Shown in pieces: positions 7,971 through 15,115 of a DNA stretch of 64,000 bases (positions within the stretch are counted from its first letter, which is position 1; the number at the start of each line of letters is the position of its first letter). The notes beneath the pieces are model-generated. The model saw only the letters and a program-made list of their open reading frames with translations, had not been told where the DNA came from and ran no database searches. The position numbers and the translations under genes are program-made. The stretch is from Brevibacillus brevis NBRC 100599 (GTDB lineage Bacteria > Bacillota > Bacilli > Brevibacillales > Brevibacillaceae). Where the stretch lies: NCBI RefSeq assembly GCF_000010165.1, contig NC_012491.1:4845001-4909000 (forward strand), in the 5' to 3' direction.

Positions 7971-8686
7971 TCCCGGTCTTGGAAATATTCGGCCCTACCA
8001 TTCAGGGCGAAGGAATGGTTATCGGACAAAAAACGATGTTTGTGCGAACCGCTGGCTGTGACTATCGTTGCAACTGGTGTGACTCCGCTTTTACGTGGGA
8101 TGGATCTGCCCGTGATGAAATCCGGCAAATGTCGCCCGAGGCTGTCTGGGAGGAGCTCACTCGCTTAGGCGGGGACCGTTTTTCTCATGTCACGATCTCC
8201 GGGGGAAATCCTGCGCTTTTGGCTGGCATCGGTGACTTAATCTCCCTTTTGAAGGAGCATGGCATTCGCACAGCAGTCGAAACACAAGGCAGCAAGTGGC
8301 AAGCGTGGCTTCCACTGATTGACGATATTACGCTATCTCCTAAGCCGCCTAGTTCCGGGATGCAAACAGATTTTCAAGCGCTTGATCGAATTGTGCACGA
8401 GCTCCTGGATCAAAAGCATCCAGGACTTAGTCTGAAAGTGGTTGTTTTCGACGACGCCGATTTTGCCTATGCACGAACCATCCATCAGCGCTTTCCAGGG
8501 GTTCCCTTCTACTTGCAGCCAGGAAACAGCGATCTGACTGACGCTGATACGCCTTCGCTTCGGGATAAGCTTTTGGAGAGCTTTGAATGGCTGATCGATC
8601 AGGCGATGGAGACAGCTGACATGAATGACGCGAAGGTTCTTCCCCAACTACATGCGCTTGTCTGGGGCAATAAACGAGGCGTTTAA
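7967..8686 (+). CDS. queE: 7-carboxy-7-deazaguanine synthase (radical SAM)
   Basis: 239 residues, starting at the ATG overlapping the queD stop (MIPVLEIFGPTIQGEGMVIG is the canonical QueE N-terminus). The radical-SAM cluster motif is CDYRCNWC, the CxxxCxxC form; SGGNPAL and LSPKPPSSGM are further family signatures. Converts 6-carboxytetrahydropterin to CDG using SAM and an Fe-S cluster. Third gene of the operon; 41 bp before queF. Confidence 0.96.
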   Translation: MIPVLEIFGPTIQGEGMVIGQKTMFVRTAGCDYRCNWCDSAFTWDGSARDEIRQMSPEAVWEELTRLGGDRFSHVTISGGNPALLAGIGDLISLLKEHGIRTAVETQGSKWQAWLPLIDDITLSPKPPSSGMQTDFQALDRIVHELLDQKHPGLSLKVVVFDDADFAYARTIHQRFPGVPFYLQPGNSDLTDADTPSLRDKLLESFEWLIDQAMETADMNDAKVLPQLHALVWGNKRGV

Positions 8687-8727
8687 ACGATATTTTACTT
8701 TCATGAAGAAAAGAGGACTGTACTCAT

Positions 8728-9225
8728 ATGGCACACCAACAAGAACGCGATTTATCCTCCCTCACTCTTTTGGGAAATCAAGGGACAACGTACAACTACT
8801 CCTATGATCCGAGCGTATTGGAGTCTTTTGACAACAAGCATCCGTACCGCGATTATTTCGTAAAATTCAACTGCCCGGAATTCACCAGCCTGTGCCCGAT
8901 TACCGGACAACCAGACTTTGCGACGATTTATATCAGCTACATTCCTGATATCAAAATGGTAGAGAGCAAGTCGCTCAAGCTATATTTGTTCAGCTTCCGT
9001 AATCACGGTGATTTTCACGAGGATTGCGTCAATGTTATCATGAACGATTTGATCAAGCTGATGGACCCGCGCTATATCGAGGTATGGGGCAAGTTCACTC
9101 CGCGCGGCGGCATCTCGATCGATCCGTATTGCAACTACGGGAAACCGGGGACGAAGTACGAGGAGATGGCGAGCCATCGGATGATGAATCATGATATGTA
9201 TCCGGAGAAAGTGGACAATCGGTAG
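8728..9225 (+). CDS. queF: NADPH-dependent preQ0 reductase
   Basis: 165 residues, the short (unimodular) type. Reduces the nitrile of preQ0 to the amine preQ1, the riboswitch ligand. The catalytic Cys is in [13 protein letters not shown]; the QueF signature is [32 protein letters not shown] is C-terminal. ATG behind a purine-rich AAGAGGA region. Last gene of the riboswitch-controlled operon, followed by an intrinsic terminator. Confidence 0.97.
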   Translation: MAHQQERDLSSLTLLGNQGTTYNYSYDPSVLESFDNKHPYRDYFVKFNCPEFTSLCPITGQPDFATIYISYIPDIKMVESKSLKLYLFSFRNHGDFHEDCVNVIMNDLIKLMDPRYIEVWGKFTPRGGISIDPYCNYGKPGTKYEEMASHRMMNHDMYPEKVDNR

Positions 9226-9249
9226 AGCGAATAGGTGATGTGAAAGGAG

Positions 9250-9283
9250 AAACCCTTATTTTTTATAGGGGTTTTTTCCTTTT
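9250..9283 (+). terminator. Intrinsic terminator of queCDEF
   Basis: AACCCTTAT, a T-rich loop, ATAGGGGTT, then TTTTTCCTTTT. Begins 25 bp after the queF stop. Confidence 0.85.
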
Positions 9284-9363
9284 CTAATTGGAAATCAAGA
9301 TCATGATCGTTGGTGAGATTCTACTCCTTCTGCTACGTTTTAGTGCGGAAGGAGGTGATTACC

Positions 9364-9567
9364 ATGACCAAGCAACTGTATTTCTATGCAAGTTTCGAAG
9401 ATGCAGCGCGACTCAATCGGGAGTTGATTCAGCTCGGCTACAGGAATTACTATCTGGAGCCACATGAACATCTGGTTGCTTTTGTTTTTGAACCAGTGAC
9501 CGAAGTGAGTCAAGCGATCTTGAGACACTTGTTTCATGCAGATGGTCCATCGCACCTAGACAACTAG
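9364..9567 (+). CDS. Small protein of unknown function (67 aa)
   Basis: 67 residues from ATG behind a near-perfect AAGGAGGTGATT (9349-9360), much better than the in-frame upstream start at 9310. Sequence: TKQLYFYASFEDAARLNREL, then a predicted beta-alpha-beta layout ending VTEVSQAILRHLFHADG. It has no signal peptide or membrane segment. I do not recognise the family. A strong hairpin (9575-9608) without a T-run follows. Confidence 0.75.
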   Translation: MTKQLYFYASFEDAARLNRELIQLGYRNYYLEPHEHLVAFVFEPVTEVSQAILRHLFHADGPSHLDN

Positions 9568-9574
9568 CTTTGCA

Positions 9575-9608
9575 GTACTGGTGCTCCTCATTTGAGGGGC
9601 ATCGGTAC
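9575..9608 (+). terminator. Strong hairpin after the 67-aa gene
   Basis: GTACTGGTGCTCCTCA (9575-9590) pairs with TGAGGGGCATCGGTAC (9593-9608), with a G.T pair. There is no T-run, so it may be a processing or stability hairpin rather than a true intrinsic terminator. Confidence 0.5.
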
Positions 9609-9698
9609 CTCCATTTACACTGTCGTTCATCTTGTGTTCATGTTCAACGATTACACTTACAAGCGTAGTCAAAAGAAATGAACAGGAGATGATCTTAC

Positions 9699-10064
9699 GT
9701 GTTAGTAGCAGCTGTGATTTTTATAAATCTTGCTCTCATTGCCTATACGATTGGGGTATGGAGCGAAAAACGTTCAGGAGAGCTAAAGTTAAAACACCTT
9801 ATCTTTTTTGGTCTTGGCTTAGCATTCGATACGATCGGAACTACGTTTATGAAACTACTTGCTGAGAACTCCAGTTTAAATTTGCATGGCATTACTGGGT
9901 TGATCGCTCTGATCTTAATGTTTTTCCATACAGTGTGGGCCTGTGTCGTCCTATGGAAAAAGAAAGAACATCAAATCAAGCAGTTCCATAAATTTAGCTT
10001 GATCGTATGGATTTTATGGCTTGTACCTTATTCCATTGGCGTCGCTTTAAGCTTTATGAAATAA
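9699..10064 (+). CDS. HsmA-like small membrane protein
   Basis: 121 residues, four hydrophobic helices: an N-terminal helix (LVAAVIFINLALIAYTIGVW), two central ones including FDTIGTTFMKLLAE, and a C-terminal helix ending SIGVALSFMK. The pattern FDTIGT, then H in LHGITG and FFHTVWA resembles the HsmA/TIGR03987 family of uncharacterised integral membrane proteins. GTG start behind AGGAG (9684-9688). Single gene followed by its own terminator. Confidence 0.75.
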   Translation: MLVAAVIFINLALIAYTIGVWSEKRSGELKLKHLIFFGLGLAFDTIGTTFMKLLAENSSLNLHGITGLIALILMFFHTVWACVVLWKKKEHQIKQFHKFSLIVWILWLVPYSIGVALSFMK

Positions 10065-10112
10065 GAATGCTCTCCATTACGCTCCGCACGCGGACAGTCT
10101 ACCTTTACCTCA

Positions 10113-10147
10113 ACCCTCTCAACCGATGAGAGGGTCTTTTGCTTTTC
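10113..10147 (+). terminator. Intrinsic terminator
   Basis: ACCCTCTCA (10113-10121) pairs with TGAGAGGGT (10127-10135), followed by CTTTTGCTTTT. Confidence 0.85.
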
Positions 10148-10286
10148 TAGTGGCTGTTTAACCCATCGTCAACTTTGCCTACCATTCGACAATATCTCTT
10201 AAAGTAATCAGAATGATAATTGTATAAGATGTAATAAATTGGCATTTTCAGAATTATACTGAACCATTTCGGAAAGGTTGATGCCC

Positions 10287-10823
10287 ATGTTTAAAAAAGC
10301 ACTTATAATCCTGTCATTAAGTTCAGTCGTCGTAGTACCCTCTCTAGCCACACAAGTCCAAGGGGCGGCGCTCGCTCCACAGGAAAAAGCAGCCACGTAT
10401 GGTGAAGAATTCTGGGTGTCGCTTACCTCACCTATTCCAGCCGGATGGGTTATCGTTAGAACGTTAGGAACGCAGAACCTGATCAGGAATGTGAGCGGTG
10501 CTTCTTATGGCACGGAGGTAGAGGTGATGCTAGCTTCGCCTATCCCCAGCGGATGGGTCATGGTTCGAGCCTTTAGAGGATCGAATGTCATCAAGAATGT
10601 GAACGGTGCTTCTTATGGTACGGAGATAGAGGTGATGCTCGCCTCACCTATTCCAGTCGGATGGGTCATGGTTCGTGCCTTTGGAGGATCGAATGTGATC
10701 AGAAATGTCAATGGTGCTCCTAACGGAACGCAGATTGAGGTAATGCAAGCCTCGCCTGTTCCTGAAGGATGGATCATTGTCAGTTCAGGTGGAAATTCGA
10801 AAGTAATAAGGAAAATTGGCTAA
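10287..10823 (+). CDS. Secreted protein of four 36-residue repeats
   Basis: 178 residues. The ATG at 10287 has AAGG at good distance and gives a classical signal peptide (MFKKALIILSLSSVVVVPSL, cleavage near VQGA-AL). The mature part is four tandem repeats of about 36 residues, each of the form YGTE.EVMLASPIP.GWVM then VRAF.GSNVI.NVNGAS. Repeats 2 and 3 are also close in DNA (10501-10608 and 10609-10716), so they duplicated recently; repeats 1 and 4 have diverged. The alternating pattern suggests a beta-rich, SH3-like or solenoid fold. No known domain recognised; function unknown. Confidence 0.8.
   Translation: MFKKALIILSLSSVVVVPSLATQVQGAALAPQEKAATYGEEFWVSLTSPIPAGWVIVRTLGTQNLIRNVSGASYGTEVEVMLASPIPSGWVMVRAFRGSNVIKNVNGASYGTEIEVMLASPIPVGWVMVRAFGGSNVIRNVNGAPNGTQIEVMQASPVPEGWIIVSSGGNSKVIRKIG
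10393..10815 (+). repeat. Four tandem 108-bp coding repeats
   Basis: In-frame repeats within the secreted protein gene, period 36 codons, each containing the SP.P.GW core. The middle two are nearly identical at DNA level. Confidence 0.8.
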
Positions 10824-10851
10824 AACAAAGCGCACATGGCAGGTATCTAGT

Positions 10852-10903
10852 CCGCAGGCTGACGTCGAAATGCAATCGGCATCAGCTTGCGGGCTTTTCT
10901 TTA
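10852..10903 (+). terminator. Intrinsic terminator
   Basis: CCGCAGGCTGA (10852-10862) pairs with TCAGCTTGCGG (10882-10892), followed by GCTTTTCTTT. Confidence 0.85.
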
Positions 10904-10962
10904 ATAACTTTCCATCCATGGTGGAATATATAAGGGGAGCAACCGTCCTAAGGAGGCCAATG

Positions 10963-11319
10963 ATGAGTACATTTTACGAGAAATACGGCGGGGAAGATAC
11001 GGTCGCGAAAGTAGTGGACTACTTTTATGATTTAGTTTTAGCTGATGACACCGTGAACCACTTTTTCAAAAACACGGATATGGAAAAACAACGTAGACAC
11101 CAAACTAAGTTCATCAGCTATGCCCTCGGTGGTCCGAATCAATACACTGGACAGTCCATGGCAAAGGTTCACGAAGGGATGAATCTGCAACCCATTCATT
11201 TTGATGCCATCGTTAAGCATTTGCGTGATGCCTTGGCTCACTTTGGTGTCAGCGAAGAGGATATTGTCGATGCTCTCGGCAAAGTAGGATCACTCCGGGA
11301 TGATATTTTGTATAAATAA
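10963..11319 (+). CDS. glbN: Truncated haemoglobin, group I
   Basis: 118 residues. Haem-binding globin with the 2-on-2 fold; members bind O2 or NO or help against nitrosative stress. Landmarks: STFYEKYGGEDTVAKVVDYF (helices A/B), FFKNTDM, then KFISYALGGPNQYTGQSM and the proximal His (F8) in KVHEGMNL; IVKHLRDALAHFGV is helix H. ATG behind AGGAGG (10951-10956). Monocistronic between two terminators. Confidence 0.93.
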   Translation: MSTFYEKYGGEDTVAKVVDYFYDLVLADDTVNHFFKNTDMEKQRRHQTKFISYALGGPNQYTGQSMAKVHEGMNLQPIHFDAIVKHLRDALAHFGVSEEDIVDALGKVGSLRDDILYK

Positions 11320-11385
11320 CCGAGCATCAAAACGCCTGATGCAATGGTTCAAGACCCCCTTCCGTTCCCGAACCAGTTCCTCTCA

Positions 11386-11420
11386 GTGGCCCTCGTTTTC
11401 GAGTGGCCATTTTTACTTTT
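11386..11420 (+). terminator. Intrinsic terminator after glbN
   Basis: GTGGCC-CTCG pairs with CGAG-TGGCCA (one bulged A), followed by TTTTTACTTTTTTC. Confidence 0.75.
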
Positions 11421-11497
11421 TTCTTACACATTTTGTAAAACTCTTAGCAACTCTATATAATAAGAGCAATATTTCAACAATGGAGGCTGATTCGCAA

Positions 11498-11677
11498 ATG
11501 AAAGATCAATATGTTGTTGGTTGGGGTACATTGGCCCTCATCAACGCTGGACTCGCTCAAGGAAAAAATCGTAGCGGTCTTAATTGGTTTTTTCTCTCTT
11601 TATTCCTCGGCCCTATCGCAACGCTAATCATTGTAGTCTGGGAAAAATTGCCCGAGCAGAAGGACTTGTCACAGTAA
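11498..11677 (+). CDS. Small membrane protein (59 aa)
   Basis: 59 residues from ATG at 11498, preceded by GGAGG at 11482-11486 (long, 11-base spacing). One clear membrane segment in the C-terminal half (LFLGPIATLIIVVWEKL), preceded by a glycine-rich amphipathic part (QYVVGWGTLALINAGLAQGK). Resembles short uncharacterised Bacillales proteins with a GP.AT.II core. It runs 23 bp ahead of a GNAT gene and is probably co-transcribed with it. Confidence 0.65.
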   Translation: MKDQYVVGWGTLALINAGLAQGKNRSGLNWFFLSLFLGPIATLIIVVWEKLPEQKDLSQ

Positions 11678-11700
11678 GGCATGTTGATAAGGAGGCACGC

Positions 11701-12174
11701 ATGATGCAAATCCGAAATATACAAGAGCAAGACTACCTCAAAGTTATTACCGTCCTTAACGATTGGTGGGGTGGGCGACAAATGTCTGATATGTTACCCA
11801 AGCTGTTTTTTATCCATTTCCAGTCAACGAGCTTTATTGTTGAAGAGAAGGGAGAAGTCATCGCGTTCCTCATCGGCTTCTTGTCCCAGACGTTGCCTGG
11901 CGAAGCTTATATTCACTTCGTCGGGGTACATCCAGACAAGCGAAAAGATGGCTGGGGACGCGAATTATACCACCATTTCTTTCAAACCGTAGAACAAAAA
12001 GGATGTAATACGATTCGATGCATTACCTCCCCTGTTAATAAAGGCTCAATCTCCTTCCACACGAAGCTAGGTTTTGTCGTTGAGAAAGGAGATAAAAGCG
12101 TGGATGGAATTGATGTGACTTCTAATTATGATGGAAAAGGAAATGACCGGGTTACTTTTGTTAAAAAGCTCTAA
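11701..12174 (+). CDS. GNAT-family N-acetyltransferase
   Basis: 157 residues; ATGATG start after AAGGAGG (11689-11695). Acetyl-CoA-dependent transferase of unknown substrate. The acetyl-CoA pocket is VHPDKRKDGWGRELYHHFF (motif A, where the usual Q/RxxGxG/A is replaced by RKDGWG), followed by SISFHTKLGFVVEKGD (motif B). Small stand-alone enzyme. Confidence 0.85.
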   Translation: MMQIRNIQEQDYLKVITVLNDWWGGRQMSDMLPKLFFIHFQSTSFIVEEKGEVIAFLIGFLSQTLPGEAYIHFVGVHPDKRKDGWGRELYHHFFQTVEQKGCNTIRCITSPVNKGSISFHTKLGFVVEKGDKSVDGIDVTSNYDGKGNDRVTFVKKL

Positions 12175-12285
12175 TCTTATTTTGGCGCTGTTTTGCTAGC
12201 TTCTCTTTTTCATTAATGTAACCCAAAAGCACCATTTCACGTACTAATCAGTAGCCACACTAAAGTAAATCTTTCACGGGGAAGG

Positions 12286-12849
12286 ATGCGGTCTGATTTG
12301 AAAAGCGCAAAAGAAATATGGGGCTGGACCAAAACATTGGGCATCTCCCTTTCACTCGCAATGCTGGTTAACGTATTTGTCCTCCAACCTTTTAAAGTGA
12401 ATGGACAATCGATGGAGCCCACTTTGCAAAACGACGAACGCATCTATGTGTCGAAATTGTCCCACACATTCTCTTATCTCCCTGAGTACAACGATATTGT
12501 CGTGATCGACAGCCGTGTAAACCGAGATCGTACGTTAAAAGATGACATCCTTGAAAATCCTCTACTCATGCTTGCCATGGGGAAAAGCGAAGCCAAAACA
12601 TTCTGGGTAAAACGAGTCATCGGAAAACCTGGCGATACGTTGGAGTTTAAGAACGAGAGCCTGTATCGGAATGGACAGCCGTTAAACGAGCCGTACATAA
12701 AAGAAAAAATGGTCGACTTACCTGACGCCAAGATCGTCATACCAGAAAACCATGTGTTTGTGATGGGGGACAATCGTAACAATAGCGATGATAGTAGAGT
12801 CATTGGCGTGATTCCACTCGATCATATTATGGGGAAAAAACTGTTTTAA
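12286..12849 (+). CDS. sipS: Signal peptidase I (type I, SipS-like)
   Basis: 187 residues, typical of Gram-positive SipS/SipT. One N-terminal membrane anchor (TLGISLSLAMLVNVFVL), then the catalytic Ser in GQSMEPTL (about 42), the catalytic Lys in FWVKRVIGKPGD and the box VMGDNRNNSDDSR. Cleaves Sec signal peptides outside the membrane. ATG at 12286 directly follows GGGGAAGG; TTG at 12298 would have better spacing and is an alternative. Other sip genes are likely elsewhere in such genomes. Confidence 0.93.
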   Translation: MRSDLKSAKEIWGWTKTLGISLSLAMLVNVFVLQPFKVNGQSMEPTLQNDERIYVSKLSHTFSYLPEYNDIVVIDSRVNRDRTLKDDILENPLLMLAMGKSEAKTFWVKRVIGKPGDTLEFKNESLYRNGQPLNEPYIKEKMVDLPDAKIVIPENHVFVMGDNRNNSDDSRVIGVIPLDHIMGKKLF

Positions 12850-12858
12850 TCAGACGTG

Positions 12859-12897
12859 AGAGAGCCTTTTCCACTGAGGAGGGCTCTCTTTCCTTTT
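12859..12897 (+). terminator. Intrinsic terminator of the signal peptidase gene
   Basis: AGAGAGCC (12859-12866) pairs with GGCTCTCT (12882-12889), followed by TTCCTTTT. Confidence 0.85.
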
Positions 12898-12977
12898 CCC
12901 AATAGACGAATGCCCGTTTCGAAACGGCTGACAAACGCATTTATTAGTGATAAATGCATGCAAAGGGGCGTTTCTTG

Positions 12978-13316
12978 ATGAGCTCTCAGCACTCTCATTC
13001 ATTACGCTTTATTCGATTTGCAGATCGACCCGGGCATTTTCATGGGTATGACACACTGACGAGCATTTCGGATCGTCATCGTCACCGAATCCGTGGCAGA
13101 ACATCGCCCCCAGAAGGAATGAGAGATCGGCACGTCCATTACTACGAAGGTACCACTACTTTTAATGATGGACATGTGCATCACTACAGGGGATGGACGG
13201 GTCCGCCTATTCCGTTGCCAGACGGAAGTCATTACCACGAGTTTTCAGGGCAAACCACTTATGATGACGGGCACACTCATTACTACCGGGGTGTAACCAG
13301 CGAGGCCCTATCTTAA
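12978..13316 (+). CDS. YmaF-family His-rich protein
   Basis: 112 residues from ATG at 12978, AAAGGGG at 12962-12968. Rich in His and built of short repeats of the type HxHxYxGxTxxxDGHxHxYxG: RDRHVHYYEGTTTFNDGHVH, YHEFSGQTTYDDGHTHYYRG and others. This is the YmaF signature (PF12788). Members are small, His-rich and of unknown role; metal binding is likely from composition (inference). No signal peptide. Convergent with cydC. Confidence 0.85.
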   Translation: MSSQHSHSLRFIRFADRPGHFHGYDTLTSISDRHRHRIRGRTSPPEGMRDRHVHYYEGTTTFNDGHVHHYRGWTGPPIPLPDGSHYHEFSGQTTYDDGHTHYYRGVTSEALS

Positions 13317-13346
13317 AAGAAAAAAGCTGTCCCTCTCCGGAACAGC
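13317..13346 (-). terminator. Terminator of the cyd operon
   Basis: Read on the minus strand: GCTGTTCC pairs with GGGACAGC (one G.T pair), followed by TTTTTTCTTTT. Sits 15 bp after the cydC stop. Confidence 0.85.
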
Positions 13347-13360
13347 CTCCCTTCCTCTTC

Positions 13361-15115
13361 TCATTTTTCCAACATGGACACCAACGGACAGTCCATTGTA
13401 TACAGGTTGCGATACCTTGGATTGTCCTGATACAACTCCTCATGTGTCCCTCGCATCGAGATGAATCCCTGCTCCATAAAAATGATCTCGTCCATTTGCT
13501 CTAACCCGCTCAAGTGGTGCGTCACCCAAATCAATGTTTTCCCTTGCAAGACACGGAAGATCGTTGCCATCAAATCGCGTTCAGTCAACGGATCTAATCC
13601 CACCGTCGGTTCATCCAGGAGAACAATCGGCTTGTTTTGCAGCAAAATCCGGGCAAGGGCAATACGTTGCCTCTCTCCGCCAGAGAAGCGCAGACCGGTT
13701 TCCTGCATCCGTGTTTGATAACCGTCTGGTAGGGATTCAATCAGCTGATCCAGACCGACTTGAGCTGTCACGGCACGAACCTCTTCATCGGACGCATCGG
13801 GTCGACCAAGCCTAATGTTATTTGCTACGGTTGTGTCAAACAAATACGGCTGCTGATTCAACACGGAAAACAAACAAGCAGAAGCCTCTTCTGACTGGAC
13901 AGGCTGTCCATTTACAGTCACCTGACCTACTTCCGGCTGTAAGGCCCCTCGAATCAAGTTCAGTATTGTCGATTTACCAGCTCCGCTGCGGCCGAGCAAC
14001 GCAATTTCCCCCCCTTGAGGCACATCAAAAGACACGTCCTGCACACTCCAACTGCTGGCTTGTGGGTAGCGAAAACGAACATGCTCGAACTTCAAAATGC
14101 CCCCAGCTTGATCTGCCACCTTTTCCTTCTGCGCTTCCACAAAGGGACGACCGCCCTCGATCTCCCGAAGCCGCTCCAGAGACTCCTTGTATTCTGGCAT
14201 TCGCACAACTGCATCAGAAATACGGGCAAACGCATCCATCAACGGAAATGCGACCAGCCCAATCGCAGCAATCAACGTAACAGGAATCTGATTCGCACCG
14301 GCAAGTCCACCCGCCCAGATGACCAGTAAGACAATGGCTCCACCGATTGCACACTGCGACATCCACTGTACTCGCCATTCTCCGCGTCGGATGCCGTTTT
14401 CGATCTGGGCAGCTGTCTTTTGCCGTCTCGAAAATAACTGGAGAAACTGCTGGGTACGACCACTAAGAATCCAATCACTCATGCCAAAAACAGCATCAGT
14501 CAACTCCCGATATGCGGCCTGTCTCTCCTGCTTGAACCGACGACTCTTGGCAATGGATGACCACAAGACTACTGCGGGTGCAACAAGCAGCAGAAAACCA
14601 CAGTACAACGCCATCAGCAGCGCGAACATCCCGTCCATTCGTCCAAGTGCCACAATCCCTGCCCCGTAGAGGAGCACCGCCGAGACGGCTGGCAGCACAA
14701 AGCGCAGATAAACATTTTGTAGTTGCTCGATGTCATCCGCTAGTACACCAAGCAGATCTCCCGTACGAAAACGAGTGCGGAGGAGCTGATCTTGCAGTTC
14801 GATTGTCTGGTACAATCGCACACGCATACGCGACAACACACGCAGAGCTGCATCATGTCCAACCAAACGTTCCAGGTACTGAATGACTGCTTTGCTAAAG
14901 CCAAATGCCCGGACAAGTACGATCGGAACATAGACCATTAAGACGTTTTCGGGCTTGAGTGCGGAGCGGGAAATCAAATACCCGGACGTATACAGCAAAG
15001 CACTCGCACATGCCACTGCCAAGGTTCCCAGCAAAGCCGCTGCGGCAAACTGCCAGAAAAACTGGCGAAAGTATGGAAGAAACCACCCCTGATTGCCTTC
15101 TCGCGCTTCCTTCAT
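13361..15115 (-). CDS. cydC: Thiol reductant ABC exporter subunit CydC
   Basis: 584 residues. Half transporter with six N-terminal membrane helices (about 20-300) and a C-terminal ATPase. Walker A GRSGAGKSTIL, signature FSGGERQRIALARIL, Walker B IVLLDEPTVGLD. The N-terminal segment with LLYTSGYLISRSALKPENVL and VRAFGFSKAVIQYLERLVGH is characteristic of CydC. With CydD it exports cysteine/glutathione-type thiols needed for bd oxidase assembly. Its start overlaps the cydD stop by 4 bp (ATGA). Naming follows E. coli; Bacillus names may be swapped. Confidence 0.93.
   Translation of the reverse strand: MKEAREGNQGWFLPYFRQFFWQFAAAALLGTLAVACASALLYTSGYLISRSALKPENVLMVYVPIVLVRAFGFSKAVIQYLERLVGHDAALRVLSRMRVRLYQTIELQDQLLRTRFRTGDLLGVLADDIEQLQNVYLRFVLPAVSAVLLYGAGIVALGRMDGMFALLMALYCGFLLLVAPAVVLWSSIAKSRRFKQERQAAYRELTDAVFGMSDWILSGRTQQFLQLFSRRQKTAAQIENGIRRGEWRVQWMSQCAIGGAIVLLVIWAGGLAGANQIPVTLIAAIGLVAFPLMDAFARISDAVVRMPEYKESLERLREIEGGRPFVEAQKEKVADQAGGILKFEHVRFRYPQASSWSVQDVSFDVPQGGEIALLGRSGAGKSTILNLIRGALQPEVGQVTVNGQPVQSEEASACLFSVLNQQPYLFDTTVANNIRLGRPDASDEEVRAVTAQVGLDQLIESLPDGYQTRMQETGLRFSGGERQRIALARILLQNKPIVLLDEPTVGLDPLTERDLMATIFRVLQGKTLIWVTHHLSGLEQMDEIIFMEQGFISMRGTHEELYQDNPRYRNLYTMDCPLVSMLEK

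Noticed and set aside
9575-9608. The strong hairpin after the 67-aa gene as a second riboswitch or small RNA
   Set aside because: It is a simple stem with a two-base loop after a gene; no aptamer core is seen.
10281-10286. Earlier starts (TTG 10278, ATG 10281) for the secreted repeat protein
   Set aside because: They are zero to three bases from the AAGG; ATG at 10287 has normal spacing and gives a standard signal peptide.
10393-10815. The 108-bp repeats as a CRISPR array
   Set aside because: They are contiguous, in frame and encode a repeated protein; there are no spacers.
13822-14280. Long plus-strand frames inside the cyd operon
   Set aside because: They are antisense to strongly conserved CydC/CydD/CydB/CydA sequence, with no SD and odd composition.
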